From the NCBI GenBank assembly GCA_903920695.1, contig CAIXNB010000095.1, positions 1 to 38,261 on the forward strand: a stretch of 38,261 nt of DNA, given 5' to 3'. This DNA is from an uncultured beta proteobacterium. GTDB lineage: Bacteria; Pseudomonadota; Gammaproteobacteria; Burkholderiales; Burkholderiaceae_C. The position numbers and the translations under genes are program-made. Positions 1 to 6,994 of the stretch are shown in pieces; position 1 is the stretch's first letter, and each line of letters starts with the position of its first letter. A model generated the notes under the pieces. It saw nothing but the letters and a program-made list of their open reading frames with translations. It ran no database searches and had not been told where the DNA came from.

Positions 1-75
1 CACCTGATGCTCCTCAAACAGACGCCGCACCATCGGGCGAGTCTCCTCATAACCCATTATCGCCAGTAATTTCAT
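1..75 (-). CDS. Start of an unidentified ORF (partial)
   Basis: An ATG on the minus strand at 75 opens a frame that reads through the left window edge: MKLLAIMGYEETRPMVRRLF and five more residues. I do not recognise the family. The start codon lies two bases from the point where gltX homology begins on the plus strand, so it may be a chance start at a rearrangement junction. No good Shine-Dalgarno sequence precedes it. It could also be the body of a longer gene broken at this point. Confidence 0.2.
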   Translation of the reverse strand, partial: MKLLAIMGYEETRPMVRRLFEEHQV

Positions 76-77
76 GA

Positions 78-428
78 TGTGGTTTGTTCAAAGACCGTTG
101 TGACACCTTGTTGGTCTTGGCCGATTGGGCAACTGCTTTCTATAACAACGTCACGCCTCAAGCTGACGATATAGCCAAACACATCACACCTGCTGTATTG
201 CCTGCACTCGATGCCTTGGCTGCCAAGCTGGGCGCATTGGCCGAGTGGAGCACGGCCAACGTGAGCGCTGCCTTTAAAGAAGTGTTGACTGAGCAAGGCT
301 TGAAAATGCCACAGCTCGCCATGCCTGTGCGCGTGTTGGTGATGGGTACACCCCAAACACCTTCTGTAGATGCTGTGCTTTTCTTGTGCGGAAAAGAAAA
401 AGTTTTGGCTCGTTTGACGAAACGCTAA
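78..428 (+). pseudogene. gltX: Glutamyl-tRNA synthetase, C-terminal fragment
   Basis: The frame from about 78 to the stop at 428 encodes the anticodon-binding C-terminal part of a class I glutamyl-tRNA synthetase, beginning CGLFKDRCDTLLVLADWA and ending near LARLTKR. Only about 115 of the usual 460–490 residues are present. The catalytic Rossmann domain with HIGH and KMSKS motifs is missing, because an in-frame stop (TGA, 75–77) directly precedes the homologous part. The following tRNA-Ala/Glu/Asp genes are, as far as I recall, the normal downstream neighbours of gltX in this group, so the 3' side looks native and the 5' side rearranged. Because gltX is normally essential, either a full copy exists elsewhere or the left edge is an assembly chimera. 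The fragment has only a TTG (84) as possible start and is unlikely to be functional. Confidence 0.8.
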
Positions 429-443
429 AAAATTAGCTATACT
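414..443 (+). promoter_or_regulatory. Sigma-70 promoter of the tRNA operon
   Basis: TTGACG (414–419) and TATACT (438–443) are separated by 18 bases and lie inside and just after the 3' end of the gltX remnant. The predicted start is near 450, 13 bases before tRNA-Ala. This would allow the tRNAs to be transcribed independently of gltX. Confidence 0.6.
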
Positions 444-462
444 ATCGTTCTCGACACCCAAC

Positions 463-538
<76 letters not shown>

Positions 539-579
539 AGAAGTTTTCAAAGTGTTGACGGAACAGTCCAAAAGGTTTT

Positions 580-655
580 GACCCCATCGTCTAGAGGCCT
601 AGGACATCACCCTTTCACGGTGAGTACCGGGGTTCGAATCCCCGTGGGGTCGCCA
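580..655 (+). tRNA. tRNA-Glu (anticodon TTC)
   Basis: A 76-base cloverleaf starting GACCCCATCGTCTAGAGGCC. The anticodon stem TCACC/GGTGA encloses CTTTCAC with anticodon TTC, the T loop is GGTTCGAATCC, and CCA is encoded at 653–655. The D-arm and T-arm sequences are close to those of bacterial tRNA-Glu. Confidence 0.95.
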
Positions 656-680
656 GATTCATCGCAAGGTGGACGAGGTG

Positions 681-742
681 CAAGTCGGTAACAGCCAGTC
701 CGCAAGGGCCGGCGACTTGGCTCGAAAGAGCAAACGTTACCG
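681..742 (+). ncRNA. Structured spacer between tRNA-Glu and tRNA-Asp
   Basis: This spacer can fold extensively. CAAGTCG (681–687) is an exact inverted repeat of CGACTTG (713–719). A GCAA-capped stem GTCC/GGGC sits inside (698–709), followed by a GAAA-capped stem GCTC/GAGC (720–731). An alternative pairing joins CGGTAAC (686–692) with GTTACCG (736–742), enclosing AGCCA/TGGCT (693–697 with 718–722). Competing helices and two GNRA loops suggest selection for structure. It might be a tRNA-processing signal, a small RNA or a decayed tRNA-like element. I recognise no named RNA family. Confidence 0.35.
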
Positions 743-748
743 CTACCA

Positions 749-825
749 GGAGTGGTAGTTCAGTTGGTTAGAATACCGGCCTGTCACGCCGGGGGTCGCG
801 GGTTCGAGTCCCGTCCACTCCGCCA
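749..825 (+). tRNA. tRNA-Asp (anticodon GTC)
   Basis: A 77-base cloverleaf beginning GGAGTGGTAGTTCAGTTGG. The anticodon stem CCGGC/GCCGG encloses CTGTCAC with anticodon GTC, the T arm contains GGTTCGAGTCC, and CCA is encoded at 823–825. It is the last gene of the tRNA operon. Confidence 0.95.
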
Positions 826-836
826 AGGAAAAAACG

Positions 837-873
837 AAGCCGTTGTAAGTCATTGATTTACAACGGCTTTTGT
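837..873 (+). terminator. Rho-independent terminator after the tRNA operon
   Basis: A perfect 12-bp inverted repeat, AAGCCGTTGTAA (837–848) and TTACAACGGCTT (858–869), encloses a 9-base loop and is followed by TTGTC. It lies 11 bases after tRNA-Asp. Adenines on the 5' flank would let it work on the other strand as well. Confidence 0.75.
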
Positions 874-916
874 CATGGTTCCTTTTGGCGGCAGTCGCTG
901 CCGCCAGCACTGCCAT

Positions 917-1198
917 TTACGCCGGTGAATGCGTCTTGAGCCAGTCCTTGAGCGCGGCATCCACCCGTGTTTGCCAGCCGTCGCCAGTCGCGCGGAATAC
1001 CCGCACCACATCGTCGGAAAGGCGGATGGTCGTTGATACTTTTGTCGGTGCCTTTTGCGGCCCGCGCGGCCGCATCCCCAAGCTCTTTTGCAGACTGAGC
1101 GGCAGCACTTCGCGTGCCGGCTTGAACGTGCGTAATTCGGCAGCCGTCAACTCGCGAACTTCGCTTTCTGCGTCAATGAGTGGGATATGTTTCTTCAT
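917..1198 (-). CDS. BrnA-type antitoxin, no adjacent BrnT
   Basis: A 93-residue protein with the BrnA-antitoxin signature in its C-terminal half: a PTKVSTTIRLSDDVV stretch that should form the ribbon-helix-helix DNA-binding domain, then GDGWQTRVDAALKDWLKTH. BrnA proteins bind and neutralise the RNase toxin BrnT and repress their own operon. brnT normally lies just upstream in the same operon. Here the bases upstream on the minus strand (1199–1340) contain no recognisable BrnT, so the antitoxin appears orphaned. It may be a relic, or may act on a toxin encoded elsewhere. The family call is firm; activity is unknown. Confidence 0.7.
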   Translation of the reverse strand: MKKHIPLIDAESEVRELTAAELRTFKPAREVLPLSLQKSLGMRPRGPQKAPTKVSTTIRLSDDVVRVFRATGDGWQTRVDAALKDWLKTHSPA

Positions 1199-1469
1199 AG
1201 CGTTTAATTTCCCCTGAATTTGCCTTGCAAAAAGCTCAATCAGCAGGTGCTTTGGTCTTGGGACTGAAACCCCATCACGCCGCCAACTGGCTCCCTTTTA
1301 CTCCGCCATTCACATTCTCAACCTGACCTATTGGGCAGATTTCCTAAAAGTCGTTCGAAGTGCGGGCCATCGAAGCGAAAAGGTGATTAGCTCGGTCGCG
1401 GCGCTGGTTTTTGCGTATCAGTTGACTGCAAGGACGATCAGTGCAAGAGCGTAATAGACTTGGAACCAA

Positions 1470-1973
1470 ATGAACCACGAACCCCGACTTACGCGCGAGC
1501 TGAGAAAACTGTTCAGTACACAGCGGGTGGCCGCCTTGGGAACAATCGACGATGCCGGCGCACCCTTTGTCTCCATGGTTCCCTTCGCCATCGAACAGGA
1601 GGTCCATTGCCTGGTTATCCACGTCAGCGGACTGGCTGCCCATACCCGGAATCTGCAAGACCGTAACAGGGTGTCCCTGATGGTCATGCAGTCTGAGTTT
1701 GCCGATGCCCCTGTTCATGCACTGCCACGTGTCACCTTGGAAGGGGTGGCCGAGGTTGCGCAGCGGGGTAGTCCGCATTGGACTGCCTGCCGCGCCTCCT
1801 ACTTGGCGAGGTTTCCGGAGGCCGAGCCAATGACAGAACTTGGTGATTTTAAGTTTGTCGCCATCAAGGTCACCGGTGCGCGGCAAGTAGCAGGCTTTGG
1901 TGCCGCTCGCTCGCTTGACGAAGATGAAGTCAATCTTGTTTTGGGGCTTCGTGAGTTACCGAGTGAGGAGTAG
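1470..1973 (+). CDS. HugZ/PNPOx-like FMN-binding split-barrel protein
   Basis: 167 residues resembling the N-terminal domain of HugZ-type heme utilisation proteins and other members of the pyridoxamine 5'-phosphate oxidase-like split barrel. The N-terminal RVAALGTIDDAGAPFVSMVPFA strand pair and the central LSxHTRNLQ-like segment (AAHTRNLQDRNRVSLMVM) are typical of this fold, which binds FMN or heme at a dimer interface. The full HugZ C-terminal domain is missing, so this is a stand-alone barrel. The last bases run directly into the next gene, with 3 bases between stop and start, suggesting co-transcription. The substrate cannot be judged from the sequence. Confidence 0.75.
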   Translation: MNHEPRLTRELRKLFSTQRVAALGTIDDAGAPFVSMVPFAIEQEVHCLVIHVSGLAAHTRNLQDRNRVSLMVMQSEFADAPVHALPRVTLEGVAEVAQRGSPHWTACRASYLARFPEAEPMTELGDFKFVAIKVTGARQVAGFGAARSLDEDEVNLVLGLRELPSEE

Positions 1974-1976
1974 GAA

Positions 1977-2258
1977 GTGAAGCAGGGAACTCGTCTTGAG
2001 GACCTTCCAAATATTGGGAAGTCCATTGCAGCCGACTTGCGGGGTTTGGGCATCCTGAGTCCCGAGCAACTGTCCGAGCGTGACCCGCTTGAGACCTTTG
2101 ATGCACTGGCTCGGATTACAGGTCATCGGCATGACCCCTGCATCTTGTACGCATTATTGGCAGTGGCACATTTTCAACAGACAGGGGAGGCGTTGCCATG
2201 GTGGAACTTCACTGTCCGGGGTAAGGAATTGCTGAGGTCAGGCATCAAGCAGACTTGA
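1977..2258 (+). CDS. Cdd1-like helix-hairpin-helix protein
   Basis: A 93-residue protein whose N-terminus, LEDLPNIGKSIAADLRGLGI, is a helix-hairpin-helix motif like that in Cdd1 ('pathogenicity locus') and TfoX C-terminal proteins. The rest (DPCILYALLAVAHF, then PWWNFT) matches the Cdd1 pattern of an alpha-helical domain ending in a tryptophan pair. The function of the family is not established. A GTG start at 1977 is favoured because GAGGAG/AGGA precedes it at 5–12 bases and the upstream gene stops at 1973, so the two are probably translated from one message. Confidence 0.65.
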   Translation: MKQGTRLEDLPNIGKSIAADLRGLGILSPEQLSERDPLETFDALARITGHRHDPCILYALLAVAHFQQTGEALPWWNFTVRGKELLRSGIKQT

Positions 2259-2300
2259 TTCCAATCTCGGACGTTCAATTCCCATCGCTCGCAACGTCGG

Positions 2301-2627
2301 CTATGCCTGCCAGACACCGAACCCGGCTTCTCGCAGAAGAATGCCCAGTTCGACTTCCATGTCCCTGGCATTCTCGTAGGTCATCGGGTTGTATGCCTCG
2401 TAAAGGTCTGGCAACAGTTGAAGACCGAACAGTTGGGCATAGCGATTGGACTGGATGCCGGCTTTGTGTTTGTCAAACCGCAAGTCGGGGTCGAGGCCAG
2501 TCATGCCGACATAGACGCATAGCTTGCCGTCAATGTAATCAGGGTTAACCTTGTTGAAACGGACCTCAAGTAGCACGTCTTCAGACAGCTCTATGACATA
2601 AACGTTGTAATGATTTCGGCGTCCCAT
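2301..2627 (-). CDS. GIY-YIG-like nuclease-fold protein
   Basis: About 108 residues from the ATG at 2627. The N-terminal YNVYVIEL and KLCVYVGMTGLDPDLRFDKH segments match the two-strand core of the GIY-YIG superfamily, where YVGMT replaces the second tripeptide and a basic R/K-rich helix follows. A glutamate in the late helix (EVELGILLREAG) is a candidate for the metal-binding residue. A longer frame extends to 2705, but the extra 26 residues do not look conserved. It is convergent with the preceding gene and stands alone. A role in DNA cleavage or repair is only inference from fold. Confidence 0.55.
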   Translation of the reverse strand: MGRRNHYNVYVIELSEDVLLEVRFNKVNPDYIDGKLCVYVGMTGLDPDLRFDKHKAGIQSNRYAQLFGLQLLPDLYEAYNPMTYENARDMEVELGILLREAGFGVWQA

Positions 2628-2756
2628 ATCTTTCAGGTCATCTACTGGCAGGAGGCGGCTTGATGAGTGCAAAGAGTAGTTTACTGTTGCCGAAATCGAC
2701 TGCAAAATCTGCGAACATAAACCTTCTCAATATCCATCAACCCGTGAACGTTGCCG

Positions 2757-3029
2757 ATGACTATCGAAATCTCCAAAGAAGCGCGCACTCAGGCCGTGGC
2801 CTCAATCGAACGGTACTTCCGCGAAAACATGGAAGAAAAAATTGGCAACATTGCCGCTGGCGGGCTTCTGAGTTTTTTTCTGGAAGAACTGGGGCCCTTG
2901 GTTTACAACAGGGCAGTCGTCGATGTGCAAGAGCGCCTGCAAGCTCGAGTCCAGGAAATCGACATTGAGGTTCACGAAGTGGAATTTCAGTACTGGCGAA
3001 AGCATGACATGCACCGCAAGCACAAGTAG
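2757..3029 (+). CDS. DUF2164 family protein
   Basis: A 90-residue protein starting MTIEISKEARTQAVASIERY. The pattern EENxEEKIGNIAAGGLL-like in the middle and DVQERLQARVQEIDIEVHE near the end are characteristic of DUF2164, a small helical family of unknown function in Proteobacteria. The ATG at 2757 is preferred over a TTG at 2751 because the family begins with this MTIxxSKE motif. It is followed after 26 bases by the DUF924 gene on the same strand. Confidence 0.75.
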   Translation: MTIEISKEARTQAVASIERYFRENMEEKIGNIAAGGLLSFFLEELGPLVYNRAVVDVQERLQARVQEIDIEVHEVEFQYWRKHDMHRKHK

Positions 3030-3055
3030 GCTCGTGATTCTTCCGAGGTGGGAAC

Positions 3056-3595
3056 ATGGATGAGCAAGATATTATTCAATTTTGGTTTCATGAGTTGAGC
3101 GACAAGCAACGTTTTGCCAAGGACTTGGCCCTGGATGCGAAGATTCGACAACGATTTGGTTCAACCTTGCAGGCTGCAGTGCTCGGGGAGTTGTTTGGCT
3201 GGCGTCATGCACCTCAGGGCAGACTTGCTGAAATCGTCGTGCTTGACCAGTTTTCGCGCAACATCTATCGGGACAGTCGCGAAGCCTTTGCGCAGGACCC
3301 TCAAGCACTTGCATTGGCACAAGAACTCGTCGCCAGCGGCCAAGACCAGAAACTGACCGCAGAGCAACGCAGTTTTGCTTACATGCCGTACATGCACAGC
3401 GAGTCGCTTCTGGTTCATAAGGAAGCAGTGCGACTCTTTTCACAATCCGGCTTGGAGGCCTCGTTGGCGTTTGAAGTGCGTCACAAGTCCATCATCGAAT
3501 GTTTTGGGCGCTACCCTCACAGAAACGTCGTCTTGGGGCGGCCATCGACCGAAGCGGAGCAGGTGTTTCTGGTCGAACCTGGCTCTTCGTTTTGA
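3056..3595 (+). CDS. DUF924 family protein
   Basis: 179 residues of the DUF924 family, an all-helical TPR-like fold of unknown biochemical role. Visible signatures are IIQFWFHELSDKQRFAKD at the start, IVVLDQFSRNIYRDS (residues about 60–75), YMPYMHSESLLVHKEAVRLF and the terminal CFGRYPHRNVVLGR-x-S-T-E-AE block. The length is normal for the family and there is no sign of damage. The start ATG is preceded by GAGGTGGG at a suitable distance. It is possibly co-transcribed with the DUF2164 gene. Confidence 0.85.
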   Translation: MDEQDIIQFWFHELSDKQRFAKDLALDAKIRQRFGSTLQAAVLGELFGWRHAPQGRLAEIVVLDQFSRNIYRDSREAFAQDPQALALAQELVASGQDQKLTAEQRSFAYMPYMHSESLLVHKEAVRLFSQSGLEASLAFEVRHKSIIECFGRYPHRNVVLGRPSTEAEQVFLVEPGSSF

Positions 3596-3739
3596 ATCGT
3601 TGATGTTCCACGAAGGCTGCGCAAGGAATTGCTGCAATCAGGTCCGAAGTAAAGTTGACTTCACGAATATGCGCCAAGTGATCAAATGTAGCCAAATAGG
3701 CGCCACGTCAAACCCAACCAACCGAAAAGCGAATGCCAC

Positions 3740-4069
3740 ATGATTGATGGACTGATAGCAGGAAAACTACTGGGCTCCCCCGAGAGGAGAGTCGACAAGA
3801 ACGCAAAGCCATTTGTTGTTGCCAAAGTCATTGCGACCGCAGGTGATGGCGAGGGCATCATTGTTAACGTGATTGCCTTTGATGGCGGCACCGGTCAGAC
3901 CCTGCTGGAATTGCGAGATGGTGATTCGTTGTCACTGACCGGGGCGTTAACGCCAAGGGTCTGGACCGATAAGCAGGGGAGCGCTCGTCCGTCACTGGAT
4001 TTGGTGGCCCATCGTGTTCTGTCCGCCCGCGATGTTCAGCTTGAACGCAAATCTGCTCTGGATGATTGA
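3740..4069 (+). CDS. Single-stranded DNA-binding-like OB-fold protein
   Basis: A 109-residue protein with the strand pattern of an SSB-type OB fold: MIDGLIAGKLLGSPERR, then KPFVVAKVIATAG, a VIAFDG strand, and DSLSLTGALTPRVWTDKQG, the last matching the SSB 'GDxVxVxGxLxxRxWxDKxG' region. It lacks the acidic C-terminal tail that canonical SSB uses to recruit partners. Stand-alone short SSB-like proteins of this kind occur in betaproteobacterial accessory regions. A role with a mobile element is possible but not shown here. Confidence 0.65.
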   Translation: MIDGLIAGKLLGSPERRVDKNAKPFVVAKVIATAGDGEGIIVNVIAFDGGTGQTLLELRDGDSLSLTGALTPRVWTDKQGSARPSLDLVAHRVLSARDVQLERKSALDD

Positions 4070-4145
4070 AGTGAACGCCAGGGTCACTCAGCCCGACTCA
4101 ATCAATGAAACTCTTGGCATGCTGCCGTCTTTTTCCGTAATCCCT

Positions 4146-4283
4146 ATGCACTCCAGAACCGTTCTCAGCGCCACCATGGCCATCGCCATGACCCTTCTTG
4201 TCACCAATGCCTTCGCCTGGGGCAAAGAAGGCCACCAAGTGGTGGCGAGGCTGGCGGGTCTGCTCAACCGCGCATTTCGGTAG
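4146..4283 (+). pseudogene. S1/P1 nuclease, N-terminal remnant
   Basis: From the ATG at 4146 the frame encodes a signal peptide (MHSRTVLSATMAIAMTLLVTN) followed by AFAWGKEGHQVVARLAG. Mature S1/P1 nucleases begin with the same WGxxGHxxVAxxA motif, in which the Trp and the His are zinc ligands. Homology stops after about 38 residues, and the frame ends at 4283. The remaining 200 or more residues with the other zinc ligands are absent. This is a decayed gene whose 3' part was lost before the elaA gene. Confidence 0.65.
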
Positions 4284-4314
4284 TTTTCGTTGCTTGATTA
4301 CCCGGCGGAAAGAC

Positions 4315-4344
4315 GAACAGGAACAGGAACAGGAACAGGAACAG
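4315..4344 (+). repeat. Five tandem copies of GAACAG
   Basis: Five exact copies of the hexamer GAACAG lie 5 bases upstream of the elaA ATG. The repeat includes AGGA, which is the only Shine-Dalgarno-like sequence near that start. Copy-number change would move no reading frame but could alter the ribosome-binding region. Confidence 0.85.
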
Positions 4345-4349
4345 ACGTG

Positions 4350-4799
4350 ATGGACTGGCAGTGGCAAAGTTTTGTGCAGATCTCAAGCTCTGACCTTTAT
4401 GAGGTTCTGGCAGCGCGCCAGAAAGTGTTTCTTCTTGAGCAAAAGTGTTTGTACCTGGATATGGATGGTCTGGACCAGGGCGCTCACCACTTGCTCGGCT
4501 GGAGCAACGTCGACGGCAAGCGTCGCCTAGCGGCCTACCTGCGCTGCCTGGCGCCGGGAACAAAGTTCCCGGAAATGTCTCTTGGGCGCGTTCTCACGAC
4601 CGCAGGCAGCCGTGGAGCCGGAGTCGGACTTGAACTGATGGGGAAGGGTATCGCGTACGCCCAACAGCAACATCCTGGCCATCGCATCCGGATAAGTGCT
4701 CAGGTGTACTTGGAACGGTTCTATGCTGGCTTCGGGTTTGAGTCAGTGTCTACGCCCTATGACGAGGACGGCATCTTGCACGTGGATATGCTGCGCTGA
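4350..4799 (+). CDS. elaA: ElaA-type GNAT acetyltransferase
   Basis: 149 residues of the ElaA subfamily of Gcn5-related N-acetyltransferases. The hallmark features are present: an early LYEVLAARQKVFLLEQKC helix, DGLDQGAHHLLGW, the central strand LAAYLRCLAPG, and GRVLTTAGSRGAGVGLELM, in which R/G-x-G-x-G/A contacts acetyl-CoA. The C-terminal AQVYLERFYAGFGFESV is the ElaA-typical Q-x-x-xxxFY-x-x-GF motif. The substrate is unknown. The start is taken at 4350 (MDWQWQSF). An upstream in-frame extension would encode the hexanucleotide repeat as alternating T–G residues. Confidence 0.85.
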   Translation: MDWQWQSFVQISSSDLYEVLAARQKVFLLEQKCLYLDMDGLDQGAHHLLGWSNVDGKRRLAAYLRCLAPGTKFPEMSLGRVLTTAGSRGAGVGLELMGKGIAYAQQQHPGHRIRISAQVYLERFYAGFGFESVSTPYDEDGILHVDMLR

Positions 4800-4873
4800 C
4801 GCACGGCCTACTGGAGACAGTGGCATCCAATTTTTTTTCGGCATTCAAATGAAGGGTAATAGGGCGAAGGAAT

Positions 4874-5221
4874 ATGACACTGACTGAACTTGAAATCAAA
4901 CACTGCGAAAAGGCAATTGCATCGTTCCTGGAGCGCCGCCGACCGCCAGCCCACATCAGGGACCAGATAGACCTTGCTTGCAAAATTGATGGTCACAGCG
5001 TGGAGGTCTTTGAAATCAGACCGGTGTACGACGACCCGTCAAAAAAGTGCGAATCACCTGTTGCCAAGACGACGTTCGTGCGCAGCAAGAGTCACTGGAA
5101 GATTTTCTGGATGAAACGTGACTTGAAGTGGCATGGGTACGAACCAGACCTTGCTGTCAAGTCCCTGGAAGCATTTTTTACCGTCATAGAGCGCGACCAG
5201 TACGGCTGTTTTTTTGGGTAG
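4874..5221 (+). CDS. DUF3024 family protein
   Basis: 115 residues matching DUF3024: an N-terminal CEKAIASFLERRRPPAHIRD segment, a central VEVFEIRPVYDDP, KSHWKIFWMKRDLKWHGYEP, and the terminal VIERDQYGCFFG, which is the most conserved part of the family. The function is unknown. AAGGA precedes the ATG by five bases. It is a single gene, with a 74-base gap from elaA and a different kind of gene downstream. Confidence 0.8.
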   Translation: MTLTELEIKHCEKAIASFLERRRPPAHIRDQIDLACKIDGHSVEVFEIRPVYDDPSKKCESPVAKTTFVRSKSHWKIFWMKRDLKWHGYEPDLAVKSLEAFFTVIERDQYGCFFG

Positions 5222-5323
5222 CGTACCTCTGCGAAATACATGCGGTAACAATTGCCTTGTCGGCGCCCCCCACTTGTCGACCATTGTATTTTGAACCCGG
5301 CTAGGTCTCATTCAAGGAATCCT

Positions 5324-5410
5324 ATGACGACGCGTATCTTTGCTGCCTTTAACCTCATTAGTAGGGCCCCGAAGCTCCGTACGACGCTTTGCGCAAGACA
5401 AGGTTTCTGA
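5324..5410 (+). CDS. 28-residue upstream ORF coupled to the DUF1800 gene
   Basis: An ATG at 5324 with AAGGA five bases upstream opens a 28-codon frame (MTTRIFAAFNLISRAPKLRT, ending ARQGF). It stops with TGA at 5408–5410, overlapping the ATG of the next gene as TGATG. The ribosome-binding site is better placed than for most genes nearby. It could be a leader peptide that couples translation, or the remnant of a displaced N-terminus. I know no homologue. Confidence 0.35.
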   Translation: MTTRIFAAFNLISRAPKLRTTLCARQGF

Positions 5411-6969
5411 TGCCGTCGCCTAAAACCACGGTGATTCCTGTGCAGCGCCTGGCAGCGGCGCTGCTGATTGCTTCACTTCAAGGCTGCGCGGTGCCCCTGG
5501 ACTCCAGTGTGTCAGCAAGTCCGCTCTCAAGTACAGACGCCTATACACAGGCCAACCGCCTCACTTGGGGTGCCACGCCCGGCACCGTGGAGCGTGTGCA
5601 GACCATGGGCGTGAAAGCTTACGTGACGGCGCAGTTGCACCCCGGCAGTGCGGCCGGGCTTCCCGCCGAGGTCCAGGCACAAATCGACGCCATGACCATC
5701 GTCCAGCGCCCACTGGTCAAACTGATGCAAGACATGGAACAGCGGCGCAAAGATGCTGATGCCAACACTGACGACGACCAGAAGAAAGCTGCGCAGCAGG
5801 CCTTTCAGACCGAGATGAACCGCCTGGCGCGTGAAGCGGCTGCACGGCATTTGCTGCGCGCCCTTTACTCGCCGCATCAGGTGCAGGAAGAAATGAGCTG
5901 GTTCTGGCTCAACCACTTCAGCGTGCACCAGGCCAAGAGCAACCTGCGCGCCATGGTGGGCGACTACGAAGATACTGCCATCCGGGGCCATGCGCTGGGC
6001 AAGTTCCGGGCCTTGCTGGGGGCTGTGGTGCAGCACCCGGCCATGCTGCGTTACTTGGACAATGAGCAAAACGCGGCCGGTCACATCAATGAGAACTTTG
6101 CCCGCGAACTGATGGAGTTGCATACCCTGGGCGTGGACGCCGGCTACACCCAGCACGACGTGCAGGAAATGGCCCGTGTGCTGACCGGCGTGGGCGTCAA
6201 CCTTGGCAGCACCAATCCGGCAATGCGCAAGGAGTTGCAAGGCTACTACGTGCGCCGGGGGCTGTTTGAATTCAATCCCGCACGACATGACTTTGGTGCC
6301 AAGGAGCTGTTGGGCAAACCCATCCTAAGCCGCGGTCTGGATGAACTGGAGGAGGCTCTGGACCGCCTGGCAAGCAGCCCGGCGACGGCACGATTCATCA
6401 GCAGAAAGCTGGCCACCTACTGGTTGACCGATGAGCCGCCGCTGCCGCTCCTGCAAGCGATGGCGCAAACTTTCGAACGCAGCGACGGCGACATCGCCAA
6501 GACGCTCGAAGTCCTCTTTACATCGCCCGAGTTTTCCAAAACGCAACAACAGAAATTCAAGGACCCGGTACGTTTTGTGGTGTCGGCCGTGCGTCTGGCC
6601 TACGGCGAAAAACCAGTGCTCAATGTGGGGCCGATGCTGAACTGGATTAATCGCATGGGCGAGCCCTTGTATGGTCACGCCACACCGGACGGCTATTCTT
6701 TGCAGTCTGCCGCATGGGCCAGTCCCGGGCAGTTGACCACCCGCTTTGAAGTGGCCAAGGCGATAGGTTCGGGCAGTGCGGGCCTGTTTCGCACCGAGGG
6801 TCCGCAAGCGCAGGAGCGAGCGGCGTTTCCGCAATTGGCCAATGCGCTGTATTACCAGTCCATCATCAAAACCCTGGGGCCCGCCACGCGCAGCGCGCTA
6901 GAGCAGGCCGCCTCGCCGCAGGAGTGGAACGCCTTCTTGCTCTCTTCGCCAGAAATGATGCGCCGTTAA
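5410..6969 (+). CDS. DUF1800 family exported protein (probable lipoprotein)
   Basis: 519 residues from the ATG at 5410. The N-terminus has a basic stretch, a hydrophobic segment (LAAALLIASLQGC) and a cysteine that fits a lipobox, so it is probably exported and lipid-anchored. DUF1800 features follow: NRLTWGATPGTVERV, the long EEMSWFWLNHFSVH segment, NENFARELMELHTLGV, YTQHDVQEMARVLTGV, and a late GHATPDGYSLQSAAWASPG. The biochemical activity is unknown. DUF1800 genes are usually followed by a DUF1501 gene, as here after 25 bases. The ATG overlaps the stop of a 28-codon ORF. A TTG at 5389 is a less likely start. Confidence 0.85.
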   Translation: MPSPKTTVIPVQRLAAALLIASLQGCAVPLDSSVSASPLSSTDAYTQANRLTWGATPGTVERVQTMGVKAYVTAQLHPGSAAGLPAEVQAQIDAMTIVQRPLVKLMQDMEQRRKDADANTDDDQKKAAQQAFQTEMNRLAREAAARHLLRALYSPHQVQEEMSWFWLNHFSVHQAKSNLRAMVGDYEDTAIRGHALGKFRALLGAVVQHPAMLRYLDNEQNAAGHINENFARELMELHTLGVDAGYTQHDVQEMARVLTGVGVNLGSTNPAMRKELQGYYVRRGLFEFNPARHDFGAKELLGKPILSRGLDELEEALDRLASSPATARFISRKLATYWLTDEPPLPLLQAMAQTFERSDGDIAKTLEVLFTSPEFSKTQQQKFKDPVRFVVSAVRLAYGEKPVLNVGPMLNWINRMGEPLYGHATPDGYSLQSAAWASPGQLTTRFEVAKAIGSGSAGLFRTEGPQAQERAAFPQLANALYYQSIIKTLGPATRSALEQAASPQEWNAFLLSSPEMMRR

Positions 6970-6994
6970 CCGCCGACCCGAGGAAACGCCCACT

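Noticed and set aside
72-461. Minus-strand frame opposite the gltX remnant
   Set aside because: It overlaps the clearly homologous gltX frame and the tRNA promoter and has no recognisable protein features.
1240-1460. Open frame running toward 1460 (ending TARTISARA) as a possible gene or BrnT remnant
   Set aside because: No start, no family resemblance and no match to BrnT; left as intergenic.
2222-3660. Similar 12-base stretch AAGGAATTGCTG near 2222 and 3627 as a possible repeat or attC site
   Set aside because: Only 12 bases are identical, and no attC-like R'/R'' pairing could be built around either copy.
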